Positions 6,199 through 12,374 of a stretch of DNA of 12,374 nt are shown piece after piece. Each line of letters opens with the position of its first letter. The stretch's first letter is position 1. The translations under genes and the position numbers were made by a program. Source of the stretch: Candidatus Dormiibacterota bacterium (GTDB taxonomy: Bacteria; Chloroflexota; Dormibacteria; Dormibacterales; Dormibacteraceae); the NCBI GenBank assembly GCA_955652585.1, contig CATPBF010000032.1:1-12374 (forward strand), in the 5' to 3' direction. Under the pieces are notes generated by a model. It was not told the origin of the DNA. It ran no database searches and was given only the letters and a program-made list of their open reading frames with translations.

Positions 6199-7743
6199 CT
6201 AGGCGGCTCCGGCGCCTGTGCCGCCGCCGGTCATGAGCAGGCCCAACCGCTCTTCTGAAGTGCCCGAGGGCTCGATGCTGACTATGCGGCCTTCGTACAT
6301 GACCGCGATCCGATCGGACAGCGAGGTGACCTCCTCCAGCTCGGCCGAGACCAGAAGCACGGCTGTGCCCTCGTCCCGCTCGGCCACCAGGCGCCGGTGG
6401 ATGAATTCGATGGAACCGACATCCACCCCACGTGTTGGCTGGGCGGCCAGCAGCACCTTGGGCCGGCTCCCCATCTCGCGCGCGACGATGATCTTCTGCT
6501 GGTTCCCCCCGGACAGCGCGCTCGCCTGCGTTTCGATGCTGGGGGTACGGATGTCGAACTCCTTGATTAGCCGGTTCGCCCATTGAAGGATCGCGCGAAG
6601 GCGCAACACGATCTCGTGCCACGCGAAGGCGGGCGAGCGCTCGCGGCCGAAGAAGAGGTTTTCGGCGACCGAGAAATGGAGCACCAGGCCGACGCCTCTG
6701 CGGTCCTCGGGTATGTGCCCGACGCCCGCCTCACGCTCCTCGCGCGCGCTGGCGGCGGTCACATCCTGGTCTCCGAGCAGCACCCGGCCGCCGGTCGCAC
6801 GACGAGTCCCGGCCAGCACCTCGACCAGCTCACTCTGGCCGTTACCCTCGACTCCGGCGATCCCCAGGATCTCGCCCTGGCGGAGCTCGAACGAAATGCC
6901 GCGCAGTGCCGGGACGCCACGATCAGATGTGGCGGTGAGGTTCTCGACCTTGAAAGTGACAGGCCCGGGCGTGGCCGGCTTCTTGTCCACGCGCAGCAGC
7001 ACTGCACGCCCGACCATCATGGTGGCGATCGCCTGCTCGTCGGTCTCCCGGGTGATCAGGTGACCGACCACCTTGCCTCGCCTCATCACGGTGATCCGGT
7101 CCGAGATCTCGAGCACCTCGCGCAGCTTGTGGCTAATGAAGATGATCGTCTTGCCTTCCTTGACCAGGCCTTTGAGAACCACAAAAAGCTCTTTGGTCTC
7201 CTGCGGCGTCAAGACCCCGGTCGGCTCGTCCAGGACGAGGATGTTGGCGCCGCGATAAAGGACCTTGACGATCTCGGCGCGCTGCTGAAGGCCGACAGGC
7301 AGATCGCCCGTGCGAGCGTCGGGGTCGAGCCGGAGGCCGTACTTGCGCGTCAGTTCCTCGATCTCTTTGCGGGCGCGTGAGTGGTCGTAAAAGCCAGGGC
7401 CGGCCACGGGCTCACGGCCCAGCATGATGTTCTCGCCCACCGTGAACACGGGGATGAGCATGAAGTGCTGATGGACCATGCCGATGCCAAGCCCGATGGC
7501 GTCGCGTGGGCCGGAGATCCTTGCCGATTTGCCATTGATGACGATCTCGCCGGAATCCGAGTGGATGAGCCCGTACAGGATGTTCATCAAGGTGCTCTTG
7601 CCCGCCCCGTTCTCCCCAACCAGCGCATGGATCTCGCCGGCGCGAACCGAGAGGTCGACGTGATCGTTGGCGACCACGCCGGGCCAGGCCTTGGTGATGC
7701 CGCGCATCTCGACGGCGTTCGAGTCGCGGGCCGATGTGCTCAT
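6199..7743 (-). CDS. Nucleoside/simple-sugar ABC importer, double ATP-binding protein
   Basis: The 514-residue product has two fused ABC ATPase domains, as in the RbsA/NupO (YufO) group. Domain 1 has Walker A GENGAGKST (43-51), Q-loop VHQHF, a relaxed signature LPVGLQQR (148-155), Walker B ILVLDEPT (168-175) and switch His205. Domain 2 has a weak P-loop GVEGNGQSE (297-305), a full signature LSGGNQQK (410-417) and a Walker B region ending AAQPTRGVDVG without the usual acidic pair. This asymmetry, with one strong and one weak site, is normal for the group. The protein energises uptake through the two permeases encoded just upstream. Its ATG overlaps the stop of the upstream permease by 4 bp (ATGA), implying coupled translation. 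The substrate, probably nucleosides, is inferred from the Bmp lipoprotein and the divergent nucleoside phosphorylase. Confidence 0.95.
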   Translation of the reverse strand: MSTSARDSNAVEMRGITKAWPGVVANDHVDLSVRAGEIHALVGENGAGKSTLMNILYGLIHSDSGEIVINGKSARISGPRDAIGLGIGMVHQHFMLIPVFTVGENIMLGREPVAGPGFYDHSRARKEIEELTRKYGLRLDPDARTGDLPVGLQQRAEIVKVLYRGANILVLDEPTGVLTPQETKELFVVLKGLVKEGKTIIFISHKLREVLEISDRITVMRRGKVVGHLITRETDEQAIATMMVGRAVLLRVDKKPATPGPVTFKVENLTATSDRGVPALRGISFELRQGEILGIAGVEGNGQSELVEVLAGTRRATGGRVLLGDQDVTAASAREEREAGVGHIPEDRRGVGLVLHFSVAENLFFGRERSPAFAWHEIVLRLRAILQWANRLIKEFDIRTPSIETQASALSGGNQQKIIVAREMGSRPKVLLAAQPTRGVDVGSIEFIHRRLVAERDEGTAVLLVSAELEEVTSLSDRIAVMYEGRIVSIEPSGTSEERLGLLMTGGGTGAGAA

Positions 7744-8690
7744 TCAGTCCCCGGCGAGTACGGGATGCCGTCGGACGCCGGTGGGATGCTCCGGCCCACG
7801 ATGCCGGCCAGAACGATCAGCGTGAGCACGTACGGCAGCATGCTCAGCAGGTACTGCGACACGTGGATGACAGAGTTGGCGTCGTAGATCGCCTGGCCGA
7901 ACCCGAAGATCAGACAGGCGATGAAGGCGCCGAAGGGCCTCCACTTGCCGAAGATCATGGCCGCCAGCGCGATGTACCCGCGGCCGTCAGTCATGTTGGG
8001 CACGAACGTGTTCGAGATGCCGATGGCCAGGAACGCGCCCGCGAGTCCGGAGAGCAGTCCGCTCGTGATCACTGCTCCGTAGCGGATGGCATAGACGTTG
8101 ATGCCGGCCGTGTCGGCCGCTTGCGGGTGCTCCCCGACCGCTCGAATCCGCAAGCCCAGCCGGGTCCGGAAGAGCACGATATTGACCAGCACCAGCAGGA
8201 TCAGAGCCGCATACACGACCACGTTCTGCTGGAACAGGACACGGCCCACGAACGGGATCTGGTCGAGGATCGGGATGTTGACGTAGGGCAAGAGATTGGA
8301 CTGGCCGACGTGCCCTATGTCCTGCAGGCCATAGATCCGATTGACCAGGAAGAGCGTCATCCCGGCCGCGAAGATATTGATGGCGATCCCACTGACGATC
8401 TGGTCAGCTCGAAATCGAATCGAGACCACCGCGTGGATGAGCGCCATGAAGCCACCGGCGGCAATTCCGACCAGCGCGGCCAGCCATGGGTTGTGCAGCG
8501 CCAGGTCGGCGACGACAGCGAAGAAAGCACCGGTAAGCATCATGCCTTCCATAGCGATGTTGACCACTCCGCTGCGCTCCGAGATCACGCCGCCGAGCGC
8601 CGGCAGAAGCAGCAACGCGGCGGCCTCCAGCGTTGCCCGCCAGAGGTCGGCGGTGATCAGCAAGTGGGCGATGTCGGATAGGAACGTCAT
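7740..8690 (-). CDS. Nucleoside ABC importer permease (NupQ/YufQ-like)
   Basis: This 316-residue, strongly hydrophobic protein belongs to the BPD_transp_2 family of inner-membrane permeases. It carries the family signature GVVNIAMEGMML (about residues 41-52) and about eight to ten hydrophobic stretches, for example LEAAALLLLPALGGV, YAALILLVLVNIVLF and LLSMLPYVLTLIVLAGI. It would form half of the transmembrane channel with the longer permease upstream. The start ATG at 8690 and stop at 7740 both overlap neighbouring genes by 4 bp, so all three cytoplasmic/membrane parts of the importer should be made in step. In B. subtilis the matching protein is NupQ of the guanosine transporter; I infer function by this similarity and the gene set only. 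Confidence 0.93.
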   Translation of the reverse strand: MTFLSDIAHLLITADLWRATLEAAALLLLPALGGVISERSGVVNIAMEGMMLTGAFFAVVADLALHNPWLAALVGIAAGGFMALIHAVVSIRFRADQIVSGIAINIFAAGMTLFLVNRIYGLQDIGHVGQSNLLPYVNIPILDQIPFVGRVLFQQNVVVYAALILLVLVNIVLFRTRLGLRIRAVGEHPQAADTAGINVYAIRYGAVITSGLLSGLAGAFLAIGISNTFVPNMTDGRGYIALAAMIFGKWRPFGAFIACLIFGFGQAIYDANSVIHVSQYLLSMLPYVLTLIVLAGIVGRSIPPASDGIPYSPGTE

Positions 8691-9919
8691 GTTTGGCCAT
8701 CACCTGGCGGCGCCTTCGCCGCCTCAGTCATCAGAGCCGCTCCGGGCGCTTGAGACGCGGGCGCAGCTGGTCTCCGTCTAAAGCGGCCGCCCAGCACGCG
8801 CAAGAAGTTGGCCGCGATGCTGAATAGGATGAGCGCCTGCAGCACCTGCACGAGGCTGCTGGAGATGCCGGCATCAGCCTGCATCACCGAGCCACCCGCG
8901 TGGAGGGCTCCGAACAGGATCGATGCGAGGAGGATCCCCACCGCGCTGCCCAGGCCCAGCAGCGCCACGGCGATGGCGTCGAAGCCGGTCGTGTCGTTGA
9001 AGAACTTGTCGGACAGGTTGTGGTCGACGCCGGCGATCTGGATCGCGCCGGCGAGCCCTGAGAACGCGCCGGCTATCAGCATCGTGACGATGATCGTCCG
9101 AGGCACGTTGATGCCGGCGTACCGGGCGGCGCGCTGGCTCTGCCCCACGGCTCGGATCTCATACCCGAGCGAGGTGCGCCACAGGAGGAACGCGAAGACG
9201 GCCAGGGCGGCGAGTGCGATCAGAAGCCCGGTGTGAACGCGGTAGACGCCGGCGGGCAGGCCGAAGATGATGAGGCTGTTGTCATTGGGCAGGAATGTGG
9301 GCAGGCGTGCCCCGGCTCCAATCGGTGAGGAAACGGAAAATCCGTGCGGCAGCTGCAGCGGGCCGCCGACGATCAGGAAACGCACGAGCCACTGCGCGAC
9401 GTAGTTGAGCATGATGGTGGTCACCACCTCGTGCGCGCCGATGGTGGCCTTGAGCACGCCTGCGATTCCGGCCCACAGCGCGCCCGCCAGCGCCCCACCA
9501 ACCAGGACCATCGGCAGGAGGATCGGCGCCGGCAAGGTGTTGAACTTGACGCCGATGACCGTGCACGCGACCGACCCGGCCAACAGCTGCCCTTCGGCGC
9601 CGATGTTGAAGAGCCCCGCGCGGAACGGGAGCGCGACCGCGACGCCGGTCATGATCAGCGGAATGAAGAAAACGATGGTGGTTGAGAGCTGGAGGGCGGT
9701 GTTCTCGCCGTTCGCGCATGCGAGGCCGAACCCACCGCAGAGTAGGCCCGCGTAGGCGCTCAGCGGGTCGCCGCCGGTGGCGGCGACGATCACCCCGCCG
9801 ACAAGAAACGCGAATACGACTGACCCGATCGGAACGGCCATTCCGCCGGCGGCGTGGCGCACCGTGCTAGGCACGAGCGATCGACGCGGTCCCCCTGCGG
9901 TGGCGGGTGATGCTGCCAC
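8687..9919 (-). CDS. Nucleoside ABC importer permease (NupP/YufP-like)
   Basis: The 410-residue product is the larger BPD_transp_2 permease, with the signature GLFNIGAEGQLLAG at about residues 102-115 and many membrane segments (GSVVFAFLVGGVIVAATGG, TTIVFFIPLIMTGVAVALP, LLIALAALAVFAFLLW and others). An extra Ala/Pro-rich tail at the C-terminus is probably cytoplasmic. The start is GTG at 9919, supported by a Shine-Dalgarno TAAGGA 6 bp upstream (9926-9931). Having a real ribosome-binding site here fits with the gene being the first one after a transcription attenuator. Its stop overlaps the next permease by 4 bp. Paired with the smaller permease it should form the channel for the substrate delivered by the Bmp lipoprotein. 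Confidence 0.93.
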   Translation of the reverse strand: MAASPATAGGPRRSLVPSTVRHAAGGMAVPIGSVVFAFLVGGVIVAATGGDPLSAYAGLLCGGFGLACANGENTALQLSTTIVFFIPLIMTGVAVALPFRAGLFNIGAEGQLLAGSVACTVIGVKFNTLPAPILLPMVLVGGALAGALWAGIAGVLKATIGAHEVVTTIMLNYVAQWLVRFLIVGGPLQLPHGFSVSSPIGAGARLPTFLPNDNSLIIFGLPAGVYRVHTGLLIALAALAVFAFLLWRTSLGYEIRAVGQSQRAARYAGINVPRTIIVTMLIAGAFSGLAGAIQIAGVDHNLSDKFFNDTTGFDAIAVALLGLGSAVGILLASILFGALHAGGSVMQADAGISSSLVQVLQALILFSIAANFLRVLGGRFRRRPAAPASQAPGAALMTEAAKAPPGDGQT

Positions 9920-9950
9920 TGGTTTTCCTTACCGGATCAAGCGGCCCGTC

Positions 9951-9987
9951 AAAAAAAGGAGGCGGGCGCTCCGAATGCGCCCGCCCC
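9951..9987 (-). terminator. Intrinsic terminator/attenuator between bmpA and the permease genes
   Basis: On the minus strand GGGGCGGGCGC and GCGCCCGCCTCC form a stem of about 11 bp (one G-T pair) with loop ATTCGGA, followed directly by seven Ts (A-run at 9951-9957 on the plus strand). This is a textbook factor-independent terminator. It begins 15 bp after the lipoprotein stop and ends about 30 bp before the permease start. In ABC importers such a hairpin commonly lets part of the transcription through, so the binding protein is made in excess over the membrane parts. Confidence 0.88.
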
Positions 9988-10001
9988 GATCCATTTATGC
10001 G

Positions 10002-11030
10002 TTACGCCGGGATGTCGGAAGGCGGCGTCAATGTGCCCGCCTTGATCTTGGCCTTGACGTTGTCGAGCTCGGTCTGGATGTCAGCCGGTAGAGTGATGTT
10101 GTCGAGCGCGTAGCCGGCGCCATCGTTGGCGATGTTGAAGGTCAACGCTCCAGCTGTGAACTGGCCGTTGACCACGTTCTTGATGGCCGTGTACGTGGCG
10201 ACGTCCACCTTCTTGAGAGCGCTCGCAATGACGGACGGGTCAGAGTCCTTCTGGTCAGCGTCGACGCCGATGCTGTACACGCCCGCTTGGCCGGCCGCCT
10301 GGAGGACGCCCAGGCCACAGCCGCCCGCGACCTGGAACAGGATGTCGGACTTCGCAGAGATCTGGTTGTTCGCGACGTTCTTGCACTTCGCCGGGTCGGT
10401 GAAGTCGTTGGAATAGCCGACCAGGACCTTGATCGATGGGTCTTCCATCGTCGCGGCCCACTTGTAGCCGGCGATGTAGTGGTTGACGGGCGGGATGCTG
10501 ATCCCACCGACCGCACTGATCACGTGCTGGGTCTTCTTAGACTTGCCTTCCTTCTCGAGCATCCCGGCGATCACGCCCACCATCGCGCCCGCGTCTTGCT
10601 CGCTGAAGTAGAGGGACTGGACGTTAGGGTGCTTGAGGTCGACGCCGTTGGCGTCAGTGCCGGCGCCGTCGATGATGGCGAAGTGGATGTTAGGGAACTG
10701 GCCGGACACGGTGCCGACCGCCGTCGCCATCAGGAAGCCGACCCCGATCACCAGGTCGTAGTTCAACGTGGCGAAGTGGGTCAGGTTGGGCACATAGTCG
10801 TCGCCACTGTGGGACTCGACTACGTCACCCTGGACCTTGAAGTCGGTCTTGGCCTTTTCCAGGCCGACGTCGGCGAGGTGGTTGAAGCTCTTGTCGTTCA
10901 GGCCCCCGGTGTCGGTGACCAGGCCGATTTTGTACGTCTTGCTTGCGGGGGCCGGCGAGGAGCCACAGGCCGCCAGCAGCATGAGTGCCAAGCCGACCAT
11001 GCCCAGAAACTTAAGCCGCGAATGACCCAT
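10002..11030 (-). CDS. Bmp/PnrA-family nucleoside-binding lipoprotein
   Basis: The 342-residue precursor begins MGHSRLKFLGMVGLALMLLAAC: a charged start, a hydrophobic stretch and lipobox LAAC with Cys22 as the lipidated residue, so it is exported and anchored to the membrane. The mature part matches the Bmp (BMP/PnrA) solute-binding family: KIGLVTDTGGLNDKSFN (34-50), an FSEQDAGAMVGVIAGML segment, VGGISIPPVNHYIAGY, and ILFQVAGGCGLGVLQAAG. Characterised members bind purine or other nucleosides. ATG at 11030 is chosen because it gives a normal signal peptide; GAGGGTGG lies just upstream. The frame stays open further upstream to 11156, but this would bury the signal peptide and overlap the divergent gene. 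An attenuator follows, then the permeases. Two cysteines (AKCKN and GGCGL) could form a disulphide. Confidence 0.95.
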   Translation of the reverse strand: MGHSRLKFLGMVGLALMLLAACGSSPAPASKTYKIGLVTDTGGLNDKSFNHLADVGLEKAKTDFKVQGDVVESHSGDDYVPNLTHFATLNYDLVIGVGFLMATAVGTVSGQFPNIHFAIIDGAGTDANGVDLKHPNVQSLYFSEQDAGAMVGVIAGMLEKEGKSKKTQHVISAVGGISIPPVNHYIAGYKWAATMEDPSIKVLVGYSNDFTDPAKCKNVANNQISAKSDILFQVAGGCGLGVLQAAGQAGVYSIGVDADQKDSDPSVIASALKKVDVATYTAIKNVVNGQFTAGALTFNIANDGAGYALDNITLPADIQTELDNVKAKIKAGTLTPPSDIPA

Positions 11031-11088
11031 TCTTCCACCCTCACTGAACACAACCCGTACCCAAAGAGCGATGCTCCCGGATCGCGCG

Positions 11089-11118
11089 ATTGTAGCCCAG
11101 CGCCGGTTTGAATGTAAG
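11089..11118 (-). promoter_or_regulatory. Putative sigma-70-type promoter of the nucleoside transporter operon
   Basis: On the minus strand CTTACA (11113-11118, 4 of 6 to TTGACA) is 18 bp before TACAAT (11089-11094, 5 of 6 to TATAAT). Transcription would start near 11082, giving a leader of about 52 nt that contains the lipoprotein's ribosome-binding site. The -35 overlaps the -10 box of the divergent phosphorylase gene. Confidence 0.5.
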
Positions 11119-11120
11119 TT
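11115..11120 (+). promoter_or_regulatory. Putative -10 box (TAAGTT) for a leaderless nucleoside phosphorylase transcript
   Basis: TAAGTT fits TANNNT and ends 7 bases before ATG 11128, the same spacing as at the aldo-keto reductase. The seven bases AGGCGCG between them leave no room for a proper ribosome-binding site on a transcript starting there. No convincing -35 is visible. Confidence 0.4.
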
Positions 11121-11127
11121 AGGCGCG

Positions 11128-12374
11128 ATGCAGCCGCTGGAGGTGATCAGCCGCAAGCGGGACGGCGGCGAGCACTCCCCCGACGAGATCGAATTCCTGC
11201 TCTCCGGCTACCTGCGCGGCGACATCCCCGACTACCAGATGGCCGCCTGGCTCATGGCCGTCTGCATCCGGGGCATGACCCGCGCCGAGACCCTCGCGCT
11301 CACGCAGGCGATGGTCCGGAGCGGGGAGGTCCTCGACCTGAGCGGGATTCCCGGGACCAAAGTGGACAAGCATTCGACTGGCGGCGTAGGCGACAAGGTG
11401 ACGCTCATCGGGCCGCCGCTGGCGGCCGCCTGCGGCGTCAAGGTGCCCAAGCTCAGCGGGCGCGCGCTCGCGCACACGGGCGGGACGTTGGACAAGCTGG
11501 AGTCGGTACCCGGGCTCACAGTCGACCTCGACCCCGAACGGTTCATCAGGCAGGTCCGCGAGGTCGGGATCGCGGTCGCCGCACAGTCGCCGCACATGGT
11601 GCCCGCGGACAAGGCGCTTTACGCCTTGCGCGATGTCACCGGCACCGTGCCGTCGTTGCCGCTCATCGCATCCAGCGTGATGTCGAAGAAGATCGCCGCG
11701 GGCGCCGATGCCATTGTGCTCGACGTCAAGTTCGGGCGCGGCGCCTTCATGCCCGATGTGGCCGCGGCGGAGGAGCTGGCGACCGAGATGGTGTTGTTGG
11801 GTGAGGGGGCGGGCCGGCGCACGGTAGCGCTGGTTACGGCCATGGACAACCCGCTCGGGCGCTCGGTGGGCAACGCGCTTGAGGTGCAGGAGGCGCTCGA
11901 TGCGCTGGCCGGCAAGGGTGACGAAGAGCTGGTGCAGGTCTCGCTGGTGGTCGCGCGTGAGATGTGCTGGCTGGCGGAGGTTGGCAACGATCCGGGCGAC
12001 GCTTTGCGGACCGGCGCCGGCGCGGCGAAGTTTCTCCAGATGCTCGCGGCCCAGGGCGGCCAGATCGAGAAGGGCTTGCCCGTGGCGCCGGTCCAACTTC
12101 CGGTGCCCGCGCCAGGCGATGGCTACGTCGAGTCGATCGACGCTCTCGAGGTGGGGCTGGCGGGGCTTGAGCTCGGAGTCGGCCGCAAGAAGAAAGAAGA
12201 CCCGGTCGACCATGCCGCCGGCATCGTGATCGAGGCGCCGGTGGGCGCCAAGGTCAAAGCAGGCGCGCCGCTGGCCGTCGTGCACGCGCGCACCGAAGAG
12301 CTGGCGCGATCCGTCATGCCTCGGCTGCAGAGGGCGTGGCGGCTGAGCGCACACGAGGTTGCGCGGCCGCCCCA
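11128..12374 (+). CDS. deoA: Thymidine / pyrimidine-nucleoside phosphorylase (partial, C-terminus outside window)
   Basis: 415 codons are open to the right edge; the family is about 430-450 residues, so only the end is missing. The enzyme splits thymidine (and in some members uridine) with phosphate to the base and (deoxy)ribose 1-phosphate, feeding salvage and carbon use. The family signature SGRALAHTGGTLDKLE is at residues 110-125, and the phosphate-binding loop KHSTGGVGDK at 81-90. A Lys/Ser-containing SSVMSKKIAAGADAIVLDVK segment follows (about 187-206), and the C-terminal PYNP domain has GIVIEAPVGAKVKAGAPL. Whether it is a strict thymidine phosphorylase (DeoA) or a broad pyrimidine one (Pdp) cannot be told by eye. 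It is divergent from the nucleoside importer, and their 97-bp shared control region suggests co-regulation. The ATG at 11128 has no Shine-Dalgarno site. Confidence 0.94.
   Translation, partial: MQPLEVISRKRDGGEHSPDEIEFLLSGYLRGDIPDYQMAAWLMAVCIRGMTRAETLALTQAMVRSGEVLDLSGIPGTKVDKHSTGGVGDKVTLIGPPLAAACGVKVPKLSGRALAHTGGTLDKLESVPGLTVDLDPERFIRQVREVGIAVAAQSPHMVPADKALYALRDVTGTVPSLPLIASSVMSKKIAAGADAIVLDVKFGRGAFMPDVAAAEELATEMVLLGEGAGRRTVALVTAMDNPLGRSVGNALEVQEALDALAGKGDEELVQVSLVVAREMCWLAEVGNDPGDALRTGAGAAKFLQMLAAQGGQIEKGLPVAPVQLPVPAPGDGYVESIDALEVGLAGLELGVGRKKKEDPVDHAAGIVIEAPVGAKVKAGAPLAVVHARTEELARSVMPRLQRAWRLSAHEVARPP

Noticed and set aside
6813..6860. Weak P-loop in the second ATPase domain as a sign of gene decay
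   Set aside because: Asymmetric double ATPases of the RbsA/NupO group normally have one weak site; the rest of the domain is well kept.
7734..8681. Plus-strand 315-codon open frame opposite the smaller permease
   Set aside because: It is highly charged and His/Asp/Gln-rich, as expected of antisense to a membrane protein; no family features.
11119..12354. Minus-strand 411-codon open frame opposite the phosphorylase
   Set aside because: It lies entirely antisense to deoA, whose full signature is on the plus strand; long only because of high GC.
1..12374. tRNA, rRNA, CRISPR, riboswitch or defence system
   Set aside because: Intergenic gaps are all under about 125 bp and hold only the palindromes, terminators and promoter elements listed; nothing folds or repeats like these elements by eye.

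Overview
This is a 12.4-kb stretch of a high-GC bacterial chromosome made of ordinary, tightly packed metabolic genes. I see no phage genes, transposases, CRISPR arrays or RNA genes. Several genes lack a Shine-Dalgarno site but have a TANNNT box 5-7 bases before the start codon, which points to a lineage that uses leaderless transcripts, such as Chloroflexota, Dormibacterota, Actinomycetota or Deinococcota. I cannot place it more precisely. The protein style would suit a soil or metagenome-derived Chloroflexota-like genome, but that is a guess.

Layout. Positions 1-651 (minus) hold most of a dihydrodipicolinate synthase/N-acetylneuraminate lyase family gene that leaves the left edge. Only 17 bp away and divergent is a YghZ/Gpr-type aldo-keto reductase (669-1616), translationally coupled to a DinB-like protein (1613-2122). 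Converging on these is a SAM-dependent methyltransferase (2124-2932, minus) whose C-terminal quarter is in another frame. A REP-like double palindrome (2986-3042) separates it from a LOG-family (PGGxGTxxE) protein (3056-4144, minus).

The region 4179-6195 is rearranged. An HAD-hydrolase gene on the plus strand is split into an N-terminal piece (4179-4372, itself frameshifted) and a C-terminal piece (5881-6195). Between them lie an RDD-family membrane protein (4440-5005, also with a 1-base frame break near its start) and a complete paralogous HAD hydrolase on the opposite strand (5118-5813). About 66 codons of the broken copy are missing and about 1.5 kb sits in their place.

The right half (6199-12374) is a nucleoside-salvage divergon. 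On the minus strand run a Bmp/PnrA-type lipoprotein, an intrinsic terminator that probably acts as an attenuator, two permeases, and a double ATPase joined by 4-bp ATGA overlaps. Divergent from it, with overlapping promoter elements, is a thymidine/pyrimidine-nucleoside phosphorylase that runs off the right edge. Together they would import nucleosides and split them to base plus (deoxy)ribose-1-phosphate.

I do not see evidence for a new biological system. The most notable points are the HAD gene split around its own inverted paralog, three independent one-base frame breaks (two clearly in C runs, so sequencing error must be considered), the putative leaderless promoters, and the attenuated transporter operon.
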